Translations under genes and position numbers: made by a program
Assembly (NCBI GenBank): GCA_905331475.1
Contig: CAJNYU010002424.1
Span: 62,001-126,000 of the forward strand
Direction of reading: 5' to 3'
DNA: 64,000 nt
From: Rotaria socialis
Lineage: Eukaryota; Rotifera; Eurotatoria; Philodinida; Philodinidae
The notes under the pieces: model-generated
Seen by the model: only the letters and a program-made list of their open reading frames with translations
Told to the model about the DNA's origin: nothing
Databases searched by the model: none
In this document: positions 11,743-23,642 of the stretch, piece after piece
How the letters are laid out: each line of letters begins with the position of its first letter
How positions within the stretch are numbered: the stretch's first letter is position 1

Positions 11743-12093
11743 TTATCCAGGTCCTACTGAAAGAGTTAAATGTTCAATAAAGCGTAGACATTCGTGTTGA
11801 AGTCGAATTTGTTCCAATTCTTCTTGTATTACTTTGTTTTCTTCTATGGGCAGTTTTAATAATTTAGCTAAATGGAACCATATCATCAATTCTTGTTGCC
11901 GTTCTAACCATGCTGGATAATCATTAATATAACAGCGAGAAGCCAATCGTTTGATTTGGGATGAAACTGGAATTGATGGCAGTAATTGATCTAATTCCGT
12001 AGCTATTGCAGTTGTCCATGATAGATTTAAAATAAGTAGAATGCAAAAGAGCATAAAAATAATCTTCCGTAATGTAGAGATCATCATCATCAT
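11743..12093 (-). CDS. Small secreted protein, unknown
   Basis: A single exon of 116 aa. Four consecutive ATG codons (12093 to 12082) make the exact start ambiguous by three residues. A strong signal peptide (KIIFMLFCILLILNLSW) probably ends after an ATA/IA site near residue 31. The mature part is ~85 residues, helix-prone, Glu/Leu-rich, with two cysteines (in SRCYIND and HECLRF) that could pair. It ends LTLSVGPG. The family is not recognised; it could be a peptide hormone precursor or a small helical effector. An overlapping ORF at 11924-12109 is in another frame of the same strand and is a shadow. Confidence 0.5.
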   Translation of the reverse strand: MMMMISTLRKIIFMLFCILLILNLSWTTAIATELDQLLPSIPVSSQIKRLASRCYINDYPAWLERQQELMIWFHLAKLLKLPIEENKVIQEELEQIRLQHECLRFIEHLTLSVGPG

Positions 12094-12373
12094 CGTCGTT
12101 TTTGATCAAGATTTTCTTAGCTTTATGTTTGTCCTATACGTCGATTATTTAAATGAATATGTTTTGCGTGATTTCACTAAACATGAGAAGAAAAAGGAAA
12201 GAAAGCAATAGTTTATAACAAATTAACATCATCCAGGCAACATATCAGGATGTAACTGACAGCCTATATGTTGGTCGTAAATAAACCATCTGCACATCAC
12301 GAAAGACCCTCACAGGTTCATTTTGAGATATGAGACTGACTTAATGTTATTACTTCTATCTATAGGAATTACT

Positions 12374-13644
12374 TTAGTTATTATTATTATGTATTGGAGA
12401 CATTGATACATCGTTGATAGCAATATCAATTGAACGTTGAGCAACTGTTGCTAGACGTCGTTGAGTACGATATGAACGACAGCATCGTGAAGGTCCTGTT
12501 AGTAGCCGCATGAAAGCATTTTGTTCTAGATCTTTCTTCTTATTGATCAATGCTTGCAATGCTTCTCTAGTAATATGTGGTTCTAACGCAGCCATTGCTT
12601 CTCTCATATGTAAATGATCAACATCGATTTTGTTTTTCGAAGATTTTGTATTTAACTGTTTGCTTGATTGTTTTTCCTGTAATCTATATAATTATCCAAG
12701 AAAAAACATTCTTGCGGAAATTATTCATCGACTTTCAATGTCATACGACGTAACTGTTTTCAGTGAGAGAATACCGAGTACCCATTTAGTGAATTACATC
12801 TAATCTTTGTCAACGTAACGAGTTACTCATGAACTATTTGACTTACGTTTTAATCCAGTTATTTCCTGTGCCAAGTTGTGTAGTATCGTTAGTAGAATTT
12901 GTTGGTGATTGAATTGTTGACGTGTTCTGTTTTTGTGATGATTTTTTATCGATTTGTTGTTGAACATTGGATGGTGAAAGAAAATGACTACTTTTGATAT
13001 CTGTAACACTATTAGAAAGATCTGGATCGAGATGATGAGTACTAATATTTTTTGATAAATTATCTTGAGCACTAGTACTTTTCATTATATTATGAATTGC
13101 TTGACGTAATTCTATACAGAGAAGATATTTCAATCATTGTTACTATAAAAATTGGTTTGTAACTTTTCTTATCTCTGCTATTAGCATTTTCCAAGTCATT
13201 CTCATTCGATTTCGATGAGTCGTGTACATTTAGAATAGGTGTAATATTTCTTGACTTTTCAATTGATCGATTGCCGTCCATAGATTTTCTATTGAAAAAT
13301 TGCTGTAGTAACGAAGGACTTCTTGATTTTGACACCGGACTAATAGGTGTTGACAAAACATTTTTTCTATCCGTATCTATTACATGCTGTTGATACATAT
13401 GACTTGCTTTATTTGATGAGGGCGGCACCGGATTCTGATCAATATTTTGTCGAAGACGTTGAAGTAATCGACTATTTGCATATAATGGTGAATCTAAAAT
13501 AGTGCTACCATGATAATCATCACGTTTGACAACAGTGGGTACACATGAAAGAATGGTTGGATAACAAGCTGGTAATTGAACACACCATTGTTGGTTTGGA
13601 CCGGTACACCGTACTGGGTCCAGTGGATTGGAACAAATATACAT
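12374..13644 (-). CDS. Unrecognised three-exon gene with Cys-rich N-terminus
   Basis: The exons are 13644-13164, 13111-12847 and 12683-12374, joining in phase to 351 aa. Residues 1-35 have a Cys/Pro pattern (PLDPVRCTGPNQQWC, then LPACYP and a further Cys). The middle is a long, polar, Ser/Asn/Gln-rich disordered region. The C-terminus has a basic helical block (INKKKDLEQNAFMRLL) and a Cys-Cys-Arg cluster. There is no signal peptide at this ATG. Directly upstream (13650-13790), in another frame, is a membrane helix (LLFIIEFSIIIYLI) followed by CFCKLCLVGGC, which reads like the missing N-terminal part of a single-pass protein. A frameshift, a missed splice or a pseudogene are all possible. The function is unknown. 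Confidence 0.45.
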
Positions 13645-13790
13645 GAATGATATTCATTTCGCTGTTGGTGGTGACCGATGCAACCACCAACTAAGCATAA
13701 TTTACAAAAGCATTTAGTCTTATTGATTAAATAAATAATTATTGAAAATTCAATTATAAATAAAAGCACCAAAGCGCCTTCATTTACTAC

Positions 13791-14021
13791 AATGTATCAT
13801 ATATTAATCTTTGATAGACGTATATGCTAAGATGAATATTAAACTTTTTATTCAGTTTATAGAATTATTTCAGCTGTTATTTATTTTTCATTCATTTGAA
13901 TAAGAGCATAACTCAAAATAAAACACACACACACACATATAATGTTAAACAACTGAGAGAATTAAGAATGTACATGTAATTAATTAACAAAAACAAAGCA
14001 ACTAAATAATGAAATACAATA
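13791..14021. other. Intergenic, with (AC) microsatellite
   Basis: A short 3' flank between two minus-strand genes. It contains a CA dinucleotide run at ~13923-13937 and nothing else identifiable. Confidence 0.4.
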
Positions 14022-17000
14022 TTATTTTTGTCCACGCCGTTGCTTGGGATGGCTACCACCGCCACCACCACCACTTTGTTGCCAATTGCCACCACCTATA
14101 AATACAATAAATGCATTATTAGGAGAAAAAAAAATATGCATATACAGTGGCTCCCAAAATTATCCAACAAGGTTTATTTTCAATTTTTTTCGCTACCTGA
14201 ATCATTAGACAGATTCCAAATAGTGATTCGAGTAGATAAAATTGTTTCCAACAAGAATATAGCAAAATAAAAATTCTAGTAAAATTCTCAAATCTAGGGT
14301 CTCCAAAAACCAAAACCCTAGCTTTTTGTCAACCAGAAACCGTTAAATATTTTTTGTTCTAACAGTCTAGAATGATAGAGTGGCCGATACTCTACAAAAT
14401 GCAATGTCTCCCAGCTCTCTACGACATTCCTTCAGAATATATAAGCCTCACAAAAACTGGAAAAATGTGAAATTTAGCTGTAACTCGACTAAAAAACGCA
14501 TTTTTACAGTTTTTGTGAGGCTTATAAATTCTGAAGGAATGTCGTAGAGAGCTGGGAGACATTGCATTTTGTAGAGTATCGGCCACTCTATCATTCTAGA
14601 CTGTTAGAACAAAAAATATTTAACGGTTTCTGGTTGACAAAAAGCTAGGGTTTTGGTTTTTGGAGACCCTAGATTTGAGAATTTTACTAGAATTTTTATT
14701 TTGCTATATTCTTGTTGGAAACAATTTTCTCTACTCGAATCACTATTTGGAATCTGTCTAATGATTCAGGTAGCGAAAAAAATTGAAAATAAACCTTGTT
14801 GGATAATTTTGGGAGCCACTGTACATATGTAGACTGACCTCCAGATCGTTGATTTCCGCCGCCGCCGCCGCCACCACCACCACCATGATGAAAACCACCA
14901 CCCTAAATAAAGAATTATGTATTCTATTTATGCTATTTCAAAAGGAAACTTACAGCATTTTGTCCACGACGATTATTTCCTCCTGGGCCACCTCGTCCAC
15001 CCCAATGTTGTTGATTACTTACATGTTGATGTTGATTATTTGGAATAAATGCTGGTGCATCATTATTCATAACCGTTATCGGCATCGGTGTAACTGACTG
15101 ATTATTAGTAACATTCGAACTTGGCACAAATGGAGCTGCATCAGGTAACATTGTTAAAATTAATTTAGCTAATGGATTTTCTGCCGGTAATGTTGATACT
15201 GGTACTTCAACAATAGTTGATTCAGCCATTGGTTGATCTAGAACAGGCGTAGGTGATACCATTACTATTTTAGCTTCATTTAATTCTTCGTCTATTGCAG
15301 AATTAATATCAATAGTAATTGGAATGATTATTTCCGATGGCATCATAGTATTTGGTTCGTTGGTTATTTGTTCTGCTGGTTCACGATTTTCAAATGTAGA
15401 AATCAATGGAGACTGTTGTTCTTCCGTTATACTTGTTCTAGTCTCCATCGGTATAAATGGTAATGTTTGATTTATTGCAACTTTAAAGAAATAATACTAA
15501 AATTATTAATTATAAACATGTGTATATATATATTTACCATCTGTATGAGACATATCAATAGATATTTCATTGATTGTCTCATCGTGTTTCGTAGAATCAT
15601 TGGTTGATTTTAGATCAGTTTCACTTATCAATCGACTCGTATATGCAGATAGATACTGTTGAATAGGTGCTGTTGCATAGAAATTTTCACTTGTTGATAC
15701 TGATTCAGATTTCTTATTTGACCTATTAACAATTTGTCGAAGACCTATTTGTTGATCGGAACCTTCAAGTAATTGTCGATATTTATTAACTTCATCTTTG
15801 ATTGTTGATGGAAGAGCTAATGAATTATGACTAAGAAGATTTTCCTAAATAAATCAATGTAGAATTTTAAATATTATTTAATTATTTAATTTACATATTC
15901 TTGAACTGATGAACTTAATTTTTTAATTTCATGATCATATTGTTCATGCATATCTTTTTGTCGTTTAAGTTCACGTTGAACATTTACTTCTAACTGCTTA
16001 TAATGTTCTTGTACTAGAGTTAATTTTTGACGCAATAATACTCGATTATCTTTTAATGCATTTAATTCATTTGATAGATGATGTCTTTCAATAGTTTCTC
16101 GATTTGTTTCAATTAAATTTTGATCAATTAATTTTTTCTTGTGTTGATTATATTCATTTAAATCTTGTAGAAAGAATTAAAAGTAAGCGATTTTTCAAAA
16201 TGAATTGAAAATACTTAAACATACATTTTCGATGAAGTTCTTCACGCATTTCGTTATCTTTCTTTTTATATTCTTCACGAATTTCATTTAATGTTTGTTT
16301 TAAAACACTTTTTTCATTTCCATCTAAACGAAATTGTGTTGTTAAATCATAAAAAATATTATCATTTTGAATTTCAATTGCCTAAAATTTGTCAGATAGA
16401 AAAATCAAATCAAATCAATGCGCATTATAAAAACAAACTTGAGTATCAGCTTCATGTGCTTGTATTGATAATTGTTTTTGCATATTTAAATCATCGACTT
16501 CCGATTGTACACGTTGATGCATATCACGTTGATGAGATATTTCATCGAGAATCGATGATTTAAATAATTGATAATAGGACACTTGTTTTCGATAATGATT
16601 ACTATCGTCATTGAAATTTTCATAATCAAAACGTAATTTTTCTGTTTTAGCCTAAAATTAAAAACAAAATGATTCAGATAAACATAAAAATTTTATTAAA
16701 ACCAATATACGTACTTGAATATCAATAGATTGTTGTTGCATATCAATAATCTGCTGTCTATTTAATTCATGTTCATGTTGAAGAAAAGTTCGTCTATTTT
16801 TATATTCATTCACTTGTTTTTCGACGTCATTGTTATGATCATTTTCTAATTCAACATCTTTTTTTTCTCGATTAAATCTTTCTTGTTGATATTCTTGAAA
16901 TTCTTGTTTAAGTGAATCGAATTTATCTTTGGTACATGCTTGTGCGTTTTTGATATGTTCACAATGAACAGTTAAACAATTATTATATGTTTCACATAGA

Positions 17001-17266
17001 CGAACACGTTCAATATACGATAGAAATTGATCATTTAACTTTTTTAATTGTGACTTTTCATTGGATACTGCATGATCATCATCGATATTTCGATTATTTA
17101 CTGGTGAAACATAAAAATTAACCGATGATAAAGATCGTGGTGATGCAGTACGAGTTTGAATTTGAGAACGATATGGTGATGTTTTAGCTAAAAATTATAT
17201 TTATTAAAATATGAATTAAACTAAAATAGAGAACTTACGCGAAATCGTTACTACTGATTCAGTCAT
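14022..17266 (-). CDS. Intermediate filament protein, lamin-length rod, PAM2-like and Gly-rich tail
   Basis: The exons are 17266-17239, 17187-16715, 16651-16439, 16381-16225, 16163-15895, 15844-15538, 15480-14954, 14902-14839 and 14095-14022, giving 703 aa with all phases closing. The rod start carries LKKLNDQFLSYIERVRLCE (residues ~57-75), the coil 1A motif. The rod end carries the helix-termination motif EVNKYRQLLEG (398-408). Residues 53-408 make a ~356-residue coiled coil, the long lamin/protostome rod rather than the shorter vertebrate cytoplasmic rod. The head is Ser/Pro-rich. The tail has no lamin Ig-like domain that I can see. It holds two PAM2-like motifs, MLPDAAPFVP (593-602) and MNNDAPAFIP (620-629), and then Gly/Arg/Asn-rich blocks (GGRGGPGG and poly-Gly). 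The last intron holds a 677-bp foldback transposon. The protein is presumably a cytoplasmic filament subunit, possibly tethering mRNP. Confidence 0.85.
14145..14821. mobile_element. Tc1/mariner-type foldback MITE in an intron
   Basis: A 677-bp near-perfect palindrome. Each arm is ~320 bp, starting CAGTGGCTCCCAAAATTATC and meeting at a short loop near 14465-14515. The element is flanked by TA on both sides (14143-14144 and 14822-14823), the Tc1/mariner target-site duplication, and the CAGTGG terminus is typical of that superfamily. I see only a few mismatches between the arms, so insertion or homogenisation is recent. It lies in the last intron of the intermediate filament gene and encodes no protein. 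Confidence 0.8.
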
Positions 17267-18206
17267 ATTGTTAAGTGATTGTCTAAAATGAATAAGTGTG
17301 CACTGGTCGTTTCCTTTTCTCTCCTATATATGTAATAATACCACGTGGATTTGTTTGCCTCTTTGTTTTTGAATAAATCCAATCAAACGACAGTGTAAAT
17401 AAAATGTTTTTTAACGATGTGTTTAATTATCCGATGAGTCATTCAATAATAAGACTTTTAATTAATGCAATGAGAAACACAGTATTTATGCGAATAGCGT
17501 TGTTGTAGTGATAGCAAAAATCATCGAAATGAATACATTGAACAGAAAAACAAACAGATGATTTTTTTTTAAATTAACTAAAATAATATTTATTATAAGA
17601 TAAACCTTCTTCTGCATTTTTAACGCTTATAAACATATCGAACCATAATAGATGAGAAAAAAGGTGGACAAGAATTTCAGTAAGTAATGGAAAAGTTAAT
17701 GTAAACAATTGAAAACAATAAAAACTGATATACATTTTTCAAGTCTTCATGAATATTACTAACGATCAAATCATTTTTATTTATATGACAGTAATTTTAA
17801 AATTAAAAAAATGTTTGCGTCTAAAAAATCTTAGTATAAAATATATTTCACTTTTTTTTCACTTATTGATTGAAAAAGACAATCAAAATTGGTTAGCTAG
17901 AAGTATATTTAATCAGTATATAAAAAGGCATTACATGAACGTCAATTTTGGTTCGTATCAAAGATGTCTCTTACTGAATCATCCTTACAAGATACAATGA
18001 AGCTCACACTCTCTCCTGAATATCTATTTATTATTTATACCAGAGACGTGCACAGGGCAGGCAAGGCCAGGAGAAAAAATGATGTCTCGTGCACGTCTCT
18101 CGTAGGAACTTGTTTTTGTGTATTTTTCATTTGTTTTTTTTTTGTTTTGTGGTAAAACGCTGCTTATTTGTTATCCCTTCTTTAAATAGTATCAAGTTTA
18201 AGCATA

Positions 18207-18449
18207 GGTCCACGAAAAAATAATTTTATATCTTTGTACTTTTATGCTAAGATACCAAGAAAAATATATTAGAATATTTCAATGTACATAGTCCTTTTAG
18301 TCGGTTTAGTGCTTAGTGTGGGTACCATGACCAACTGCTCTTGCACTCACACAAAAGTGACTAAAACGGCTAAAGGGAGCTAAAGGAACTAAAGTGACAA
18401 CTTGAGGGATCTAAAAGTAAAACGATATAAATTTTATTTTTCGTGGACT
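18207..18449. repeat. Candidate short inverted-repeat element
   Basis: GGTCCACGAAAAAATAATTT at 18207 is matched in inverse orientation near 18415-18449 (TTTTATTTTTCGTGGACT) over ~36 bp with several mismatches. The interior includes repeated ctaaa/taaag words. The size (243 bp) and termini suggest a small MITE. No clear target-site duplication is seen. Confidence 0.35.
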
Positions 18450-18776
18450 CCTCTCAGTAGTGGTTTCGTTTACCTAGTTATCGTGCATTATCGTGAGGGA
18501 TTATCTGAGCTAAATAATATCTTCCAATTTGAAGACACAATTCAACGGTCTATCGTAGTCTCTACTCCACTATTGCTCTCAGTAGTGGGTTATGAGCTGT
18601 GCAATCTCTTACGCGGTATTTTGTATCCAGTCTGCTTGTTCTCACACTGCTATTGAACTCGTACTCCTTAAAACTGCTTCAAGAATGACTATCATGTCCA
18701 ATTTAATCATTCGATTTTTTTGTTCAACGAAGGAGTTTTGAATAAATTCTTTTGATATGCGAAACGAGATAAATGA

Positions 18777-18915
18777 TTTTTGAAAATGTTACTCTCAAAA
18801 TATTTATGATAAAATTAAATCAGATTACACGAACTGGTAACCCATTCAATTATTTGATCTTGGATTAAATTGTTGAGAACACACTATCGTATTTGTTCAC
18901 AAATAAGTCATTTTA
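18777..18915 (+). repeat. Dispersed direct repeat, copy 1
   Basis: About 139 bp from TTTTTGAAAATGTTACTCTC to AATAAGTCATTTTA, nearly identical to 32790-32924. The second copy ends exactly at the assembly gap, so the true length of the repeat is unknown. Confidence 0.75.
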
Positions 18916-19933
18916 CAGGCAACAACTTGAAAGCATCATTTTCAAAAAAATACAAGTAAATCTATGACAATTATGAAAATTCTCTGGAAAACTACTTTCT
19001 CATATTTCCGTCATGCTTATGTGATCTAAAAGTGTTTTCATCACGAATGCATATTTATACATCTCGTAAAATCTAACTTAGTCATTAATTATTGTGTAGC
19101 TAATGACACCTGAACATTCAGAAGCTTCAATTCTTTTTAACTTCCTTAACTTTACTACTCATTGGCTGAACGTGAGTATTTAGTGTTTGAAAACTTGATT
19201 TATTAGCCTAGTAAAATAGTATAAACTGATATTATTTTGTATGACAATGTAGATGGCTGTAGATTAACGTCATTTGTAGTATTTGTTCAGGATTAAATAT
19301 GCTTTCTGAATAGATGATCAAATTGCAAAGAAAAAATGAAGCGGTAGTATAGGTTTGAAAAGCATATTTTAGCGTGGTTCCGCACATTTTATTGATCTAG
19401 TGAGAAGTAAAATCACTAGTTTGAAATGTTCAAAAACCATTCGCATAATTATGATTGTGATTGTGTATATAGACTTCGTCAGTAGCTGTCTGAGCAACAC
19501 AAAAAGATCACTCTTGAATTCTTTTGTTGTATAGATAAAAACAAATATCAATTGACTTTTGAAAAAGATATCATTTTCTTCTTGTTTTCTTTGAAAAAAT
19601 CTTATCAAACTCATATACTACGTACGTAATTATCTAGAACTATATAGATTGAATGTCATTATGAAGGACACGAAAATGAAGTTTTTTTCAAGCAATAATT
19701 TCAACTGAAAAACTAACGAGATTTTCGCCAAAACAGTAAATTTGTTGTATAAGATACTCTAAGTGAGTTGTAAAAACCTCTCTAGCGCAACTGATCGAAA
19801 GTAAGATTGATGATTCGAACGTATTCAAAGTTAGCACATTTGTTTTTTAGAAAAACACCTAACTCATTTTACATTGTATAAACACCGATAAATTTTCTTT
19901 CTTATTTTAATTATTTAAATTTTTGTAAACTAG

Positions 19934-21818
19934 TTATATTACTGAAGCTGTCCGATCAGATCGTAATCTTTATTCGAAAAATTTAATTGAATCTCACGAT
20001 GAAATCAGTGAAATGAAACGTAAATTAAAAGTAATGAATCATCAAATTGATCAATTAAAAGAAGAAATTCATGGCCAAGAACAATTAATGTTAAATGTTG
20101 AACAGCTGAAGAGAGAAGCGATTAAAAAAGAAGAAGCTTGTGCTAATCAACAATTGGAATTTGAACGTTTGAATAAACAATTATCTGAAGCAAATGATGA
20201 ACGTAAAAAACAAATGAAACAATTACAACAAGCAACGAAAAATCTAAAAACAAATTAATCATAGAGAAAAATGAATTCGTTTGTTTTTAGGTTATTGCCG
20301 AACGTGATGTTCTCGGTACACCACTTGTACATCGCAATGATGAACTTGCTCTCCTCTATGAAAAACGTAAGATTCAACAATCAACATTAAATAAAGGCGA
20401 ACTTCAGTATAAAGCGCGCCTTGAAGATTTTCGTATATTAAAATTAGAATTGAAAAAAATACGCCATGAAAAAGGTACATTACAAGATAAAGTTTCTAAT
20501 ACAGACGATCTTAAACGTGAATTATTACGTGAACGTACACGTTGTCGAGCACTAGAAGAAGAATTAGAAAATCTTATGAATGTACATCGTTGGAGAAAAT
20601 TAGAAGGTAGTGATCAAATACTTCAAAAACGTTTAATACAAAAAGCTGAAGAAGTTGTACAAAAAGAATTATTAATTCAAGAAAAAAAGTAATAGAATCA
20701 ATTCAATTATTGATTCCTTTTTCAGTCATAACAAAGATTGAACTCTAATATAAAGAAGGATTTGAATATAAAATCAAGTGCATTATATCAAATCCTTGTA
20801 TTATGCAATAGTCTGAATATTGTGCTGATCAATTCGCCAATACTTCTCGTGATTTACAGTAGTGCTAAAATCGTCTATCTATTGTACTTTCATGCTCTAT
20901 GATATTGTTGGAGACTTTCCTACATCGATGTAATTTTTACTCTGTAGTTATTGACAATGTGTATCTTCTGGAGATATTCCAAAGAAGCTGATTAATAGTG
21001 TGAATTTGTTTTCATTCTTATCATTTATTAGTTCGAAGTGGTATGTGTTTTACATAGAAAATTAAAGAGATAATACTCACAATTACTCGTCACATTATAG
21101 ATTTTCTTTTGTGCAACTATTTATGGCCGAGCAAAAAATCGAAGAATCACAAATCCTAATCAAGTGTCAGTCGCTTATATTTTACACCAAAAATTTTGAA
21201 TAAAATACGACAAATACTACACATTATTCTCTGTTTGGAGTTCACAACTATTGTAGAGGCTGTTTTTCCTATGATCGCAATCATAAAAACAATTCAAAGC
21301 TCTCAATTATTTTTGTTAAGAAAAGTCTTACAAAAAAATGTTTTTACATTGAATCTGATTCACTGTGAGATGCATCAACATTTAAATGTTCACAATTGAG
21401 AGCATATTCATAAAAATCTTGTAAGTACTATTTCCAACTCGTCAACCTGGTCCAGAAGCAGCAGAACAATTATCTATTTATCAAGAAACATTGAAAGCTA
21501 AAACTAAACAACTCAAATCATTAGCAAGTGAAGTCAATAAGTAAGACAAAAATACTTTTTACAAAAGAAGAATCTATGGCAAAAGAAAAAGAACGTATTT
21601 CTCAAATGCAACAACTTACAACGACCATTAGTGGAATTACATTACAACAACCGCCCCCTGATCTTATTCAACCAAATCGATCCAGATAATAAATTGAAAA
21701 CTATTGAAATATAACATAGTATTATTTACTACTCTTTCTCTCCAGCGAACAAGCACGTTTTACTGGTGGCGGTTTCAATCTCAAATCTACACCAAAAACT
21801 TCCGGTGTTACTGCTTAA
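19934..21818 (+). pseudogene. CFAP58: CFAP58 (CCDC147) fragment, 5'-truncated and decayed
   Basis: Blocks of the ciliary coiled-coil protein CFAP58 appear in order. Block A (19934-20231) has AVRSDRNLYSKNLIESHDEI and a following coiled coil. Block B (20291-20688) has VIAERDVLGTPLVHRNDELA, then RERTRCRALEEELEN and MNVHRWRKLEGSD. Block C (~21425-21540) has RQPGPEAAEQLSIYQETLKA, and a C-terminal block (~21747-21818) has RFTGGGFNLKSTPKTSG. Family members are ~870 aa axonemal/manchette proteins. Here the N-terminal half is absent, segments are missing after MNVHRWRKLEGSD and before RQPGPEA, block A would need a GC donor, and blocks C and D cannot be joined in frame. I therefore call it a pseudogene, but an incomplete gene with unusual introns is not excluded. 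Confidence 0.7.
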
Positions 21819-23642
21819 TATTTTTATGAGCTTCTCAACAAAAAAAAATATATATATATATGATATCTTTATTTTGATTTTACACTATTAAAATATTCGA
21901 ATAAATGGAGGAGATAATCTGCTATGCAAACTGAATTGTAAACATATTCGATTTTCATTGTTTGACTATGCCAGCATAATAGTAACGACCAATATTTCTT
22001 ATTATTCAACAGAGAAATGTATTAGATCCAGTTTAAAAAAACATGATCTGTACAAAAAAAGACTTGGAATCGTTCTTGAGTACATCAAACTTGTATACTA
22101 ATCGGTTCTTTTAGTTGATATTAGCTTGATGGAAAAACGCTAAGTATATGTTTCAATTTTGTTGAAACTTTGAGAAAATTTATTTACACACACGTATTAA
22201 AGCTTTGAAACATGTAAGCTTACGCAGTGAAATAGATTGATGATCACAAAATAGTAATATGAACATATTTCTTTCGTTAATTAAAGAAAAGAAGTATGAG
22301 CTCAACCATACAAGATTCGTTACATTGTTAAAACGACCTTCTCAATTTTCTCTAACATTTTGAAAAAAGCGTTTTTTGAATAGATTATAGATGTGAAGTT
22401 GAAGCTCTGAAATGTTCATCATAGTTTTAACATTTTAAGTTACTTGGAAAAATTCTTCCAAAATTAGTTTTTTTTATGTAGCTAGACACTTCGACATATG
22501 TGCTAATGCAAAAAACAGTTGTTTTAGGAAGAAAACAATAGAAAGAAACAAAATTTATAATTAAAGAAACACTCTATATTTGTGTTGCATATGGTCAAAT
22601 AAAATAATCAATCTATGATTTCTTTATGATATCTAAACTATCATCAAAGTGTTATGATGAATTTATTAGTGTTTTACTCTGTCTACTTAGTCGGACATTG
22701 AGGTCGTCGTGACAAGATGGCCTATTAGAATAAGAATAAATCATACGTCATATTCTTGAAAGCTTTTCTATTATATAACTAGATTAAATATTCATAAAAA
22801 GTCAGTAGGCAAATATTAGTTTGAACATGGTCTGTACTTTCATATATGAGTCAATTGAATTTAAAGAACAAACTACTAGCGGACAGCGTTGACAATCTCG
22901 TATGTGTCTCAGTCCTTTATTGCTGATGTAGTTTTCAATAATAATAAAAATGAACTTTCTATCCATATTCAAATTGCAGAATCGTGCTTTCATGTTTGTA
23001 ATACATGTATTTCTTTTAGATACCAAGTTTTGCATCATATACTGATAGATCAATAGTTATAGTTTTGAGATTTCAATCAGTCTAACATTTGTAAAATTTA
23101 ATATGACTTTGATTGTTGCGTCAAATTAGTAGTTTTAAACTAAAGATAATAATACTCGTGACATTTTCTAGTTTGTCAAATATTTCATAAGTAGCCAATG
23201 GATTGCTTACATCTCAGTTTATTATTGTATCCGTAAACTCATATCCCTTTGAGAAATCAGTTGGCAACTGATGCAATTGCCAAACTCTCACTCAACAAAT
23301 AACACATAGAACTCACTGATTGTTTATGTAACAAACATTGGAAGTTGATAAATACCGACTTTTGCTTATAGAACACTTACATACAAACATACTGAAGATA
23401 TTTTTCTCGTTTAAGTATGTATTCAATAGAATACTTGTTGTTTTTTACTTGTCGAGAATGTACATCACATGAAGTAACTCTTGTAGGTCGTCGGTAAAAC
23501 GTCATTTCACAGTATAACAACATTTCTGTTATTATTGTTTATTTTACTAAAAAAAACGAAAATAAAATCTTATGAGTGTTAGACAGAAAAGTATAAATAC
23601 GGATATATTTTGTACAAATTTTTATTTGTTGATCACGTGAAA
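21819..23642. other. Intergenic, no supported feature
   Basis: AT-rich sequence of ~1.8 kb downstream of the CFAP58 fragment. The ORF at 22802-23053 (-) has no recognisable content. No RNA gene or repeat family is seen. Confidence 0.4.

Larger units (their letters stand above)
17267..19933. other. Long intergenic stretch, mostly without identifiable features
   Basis: Between the intermediate filament gene and the CFAP58 fragment. It contains a candidate inverted-repeat element (18207-18449) and one copy of a dispersed repeat (18777-18915), both listed separately. The ORFs at 17749, 18402 and 19369 show no domain or codon pattern I can support. No N-terminal CFAP58 exons are present. Confidence 0.4.
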
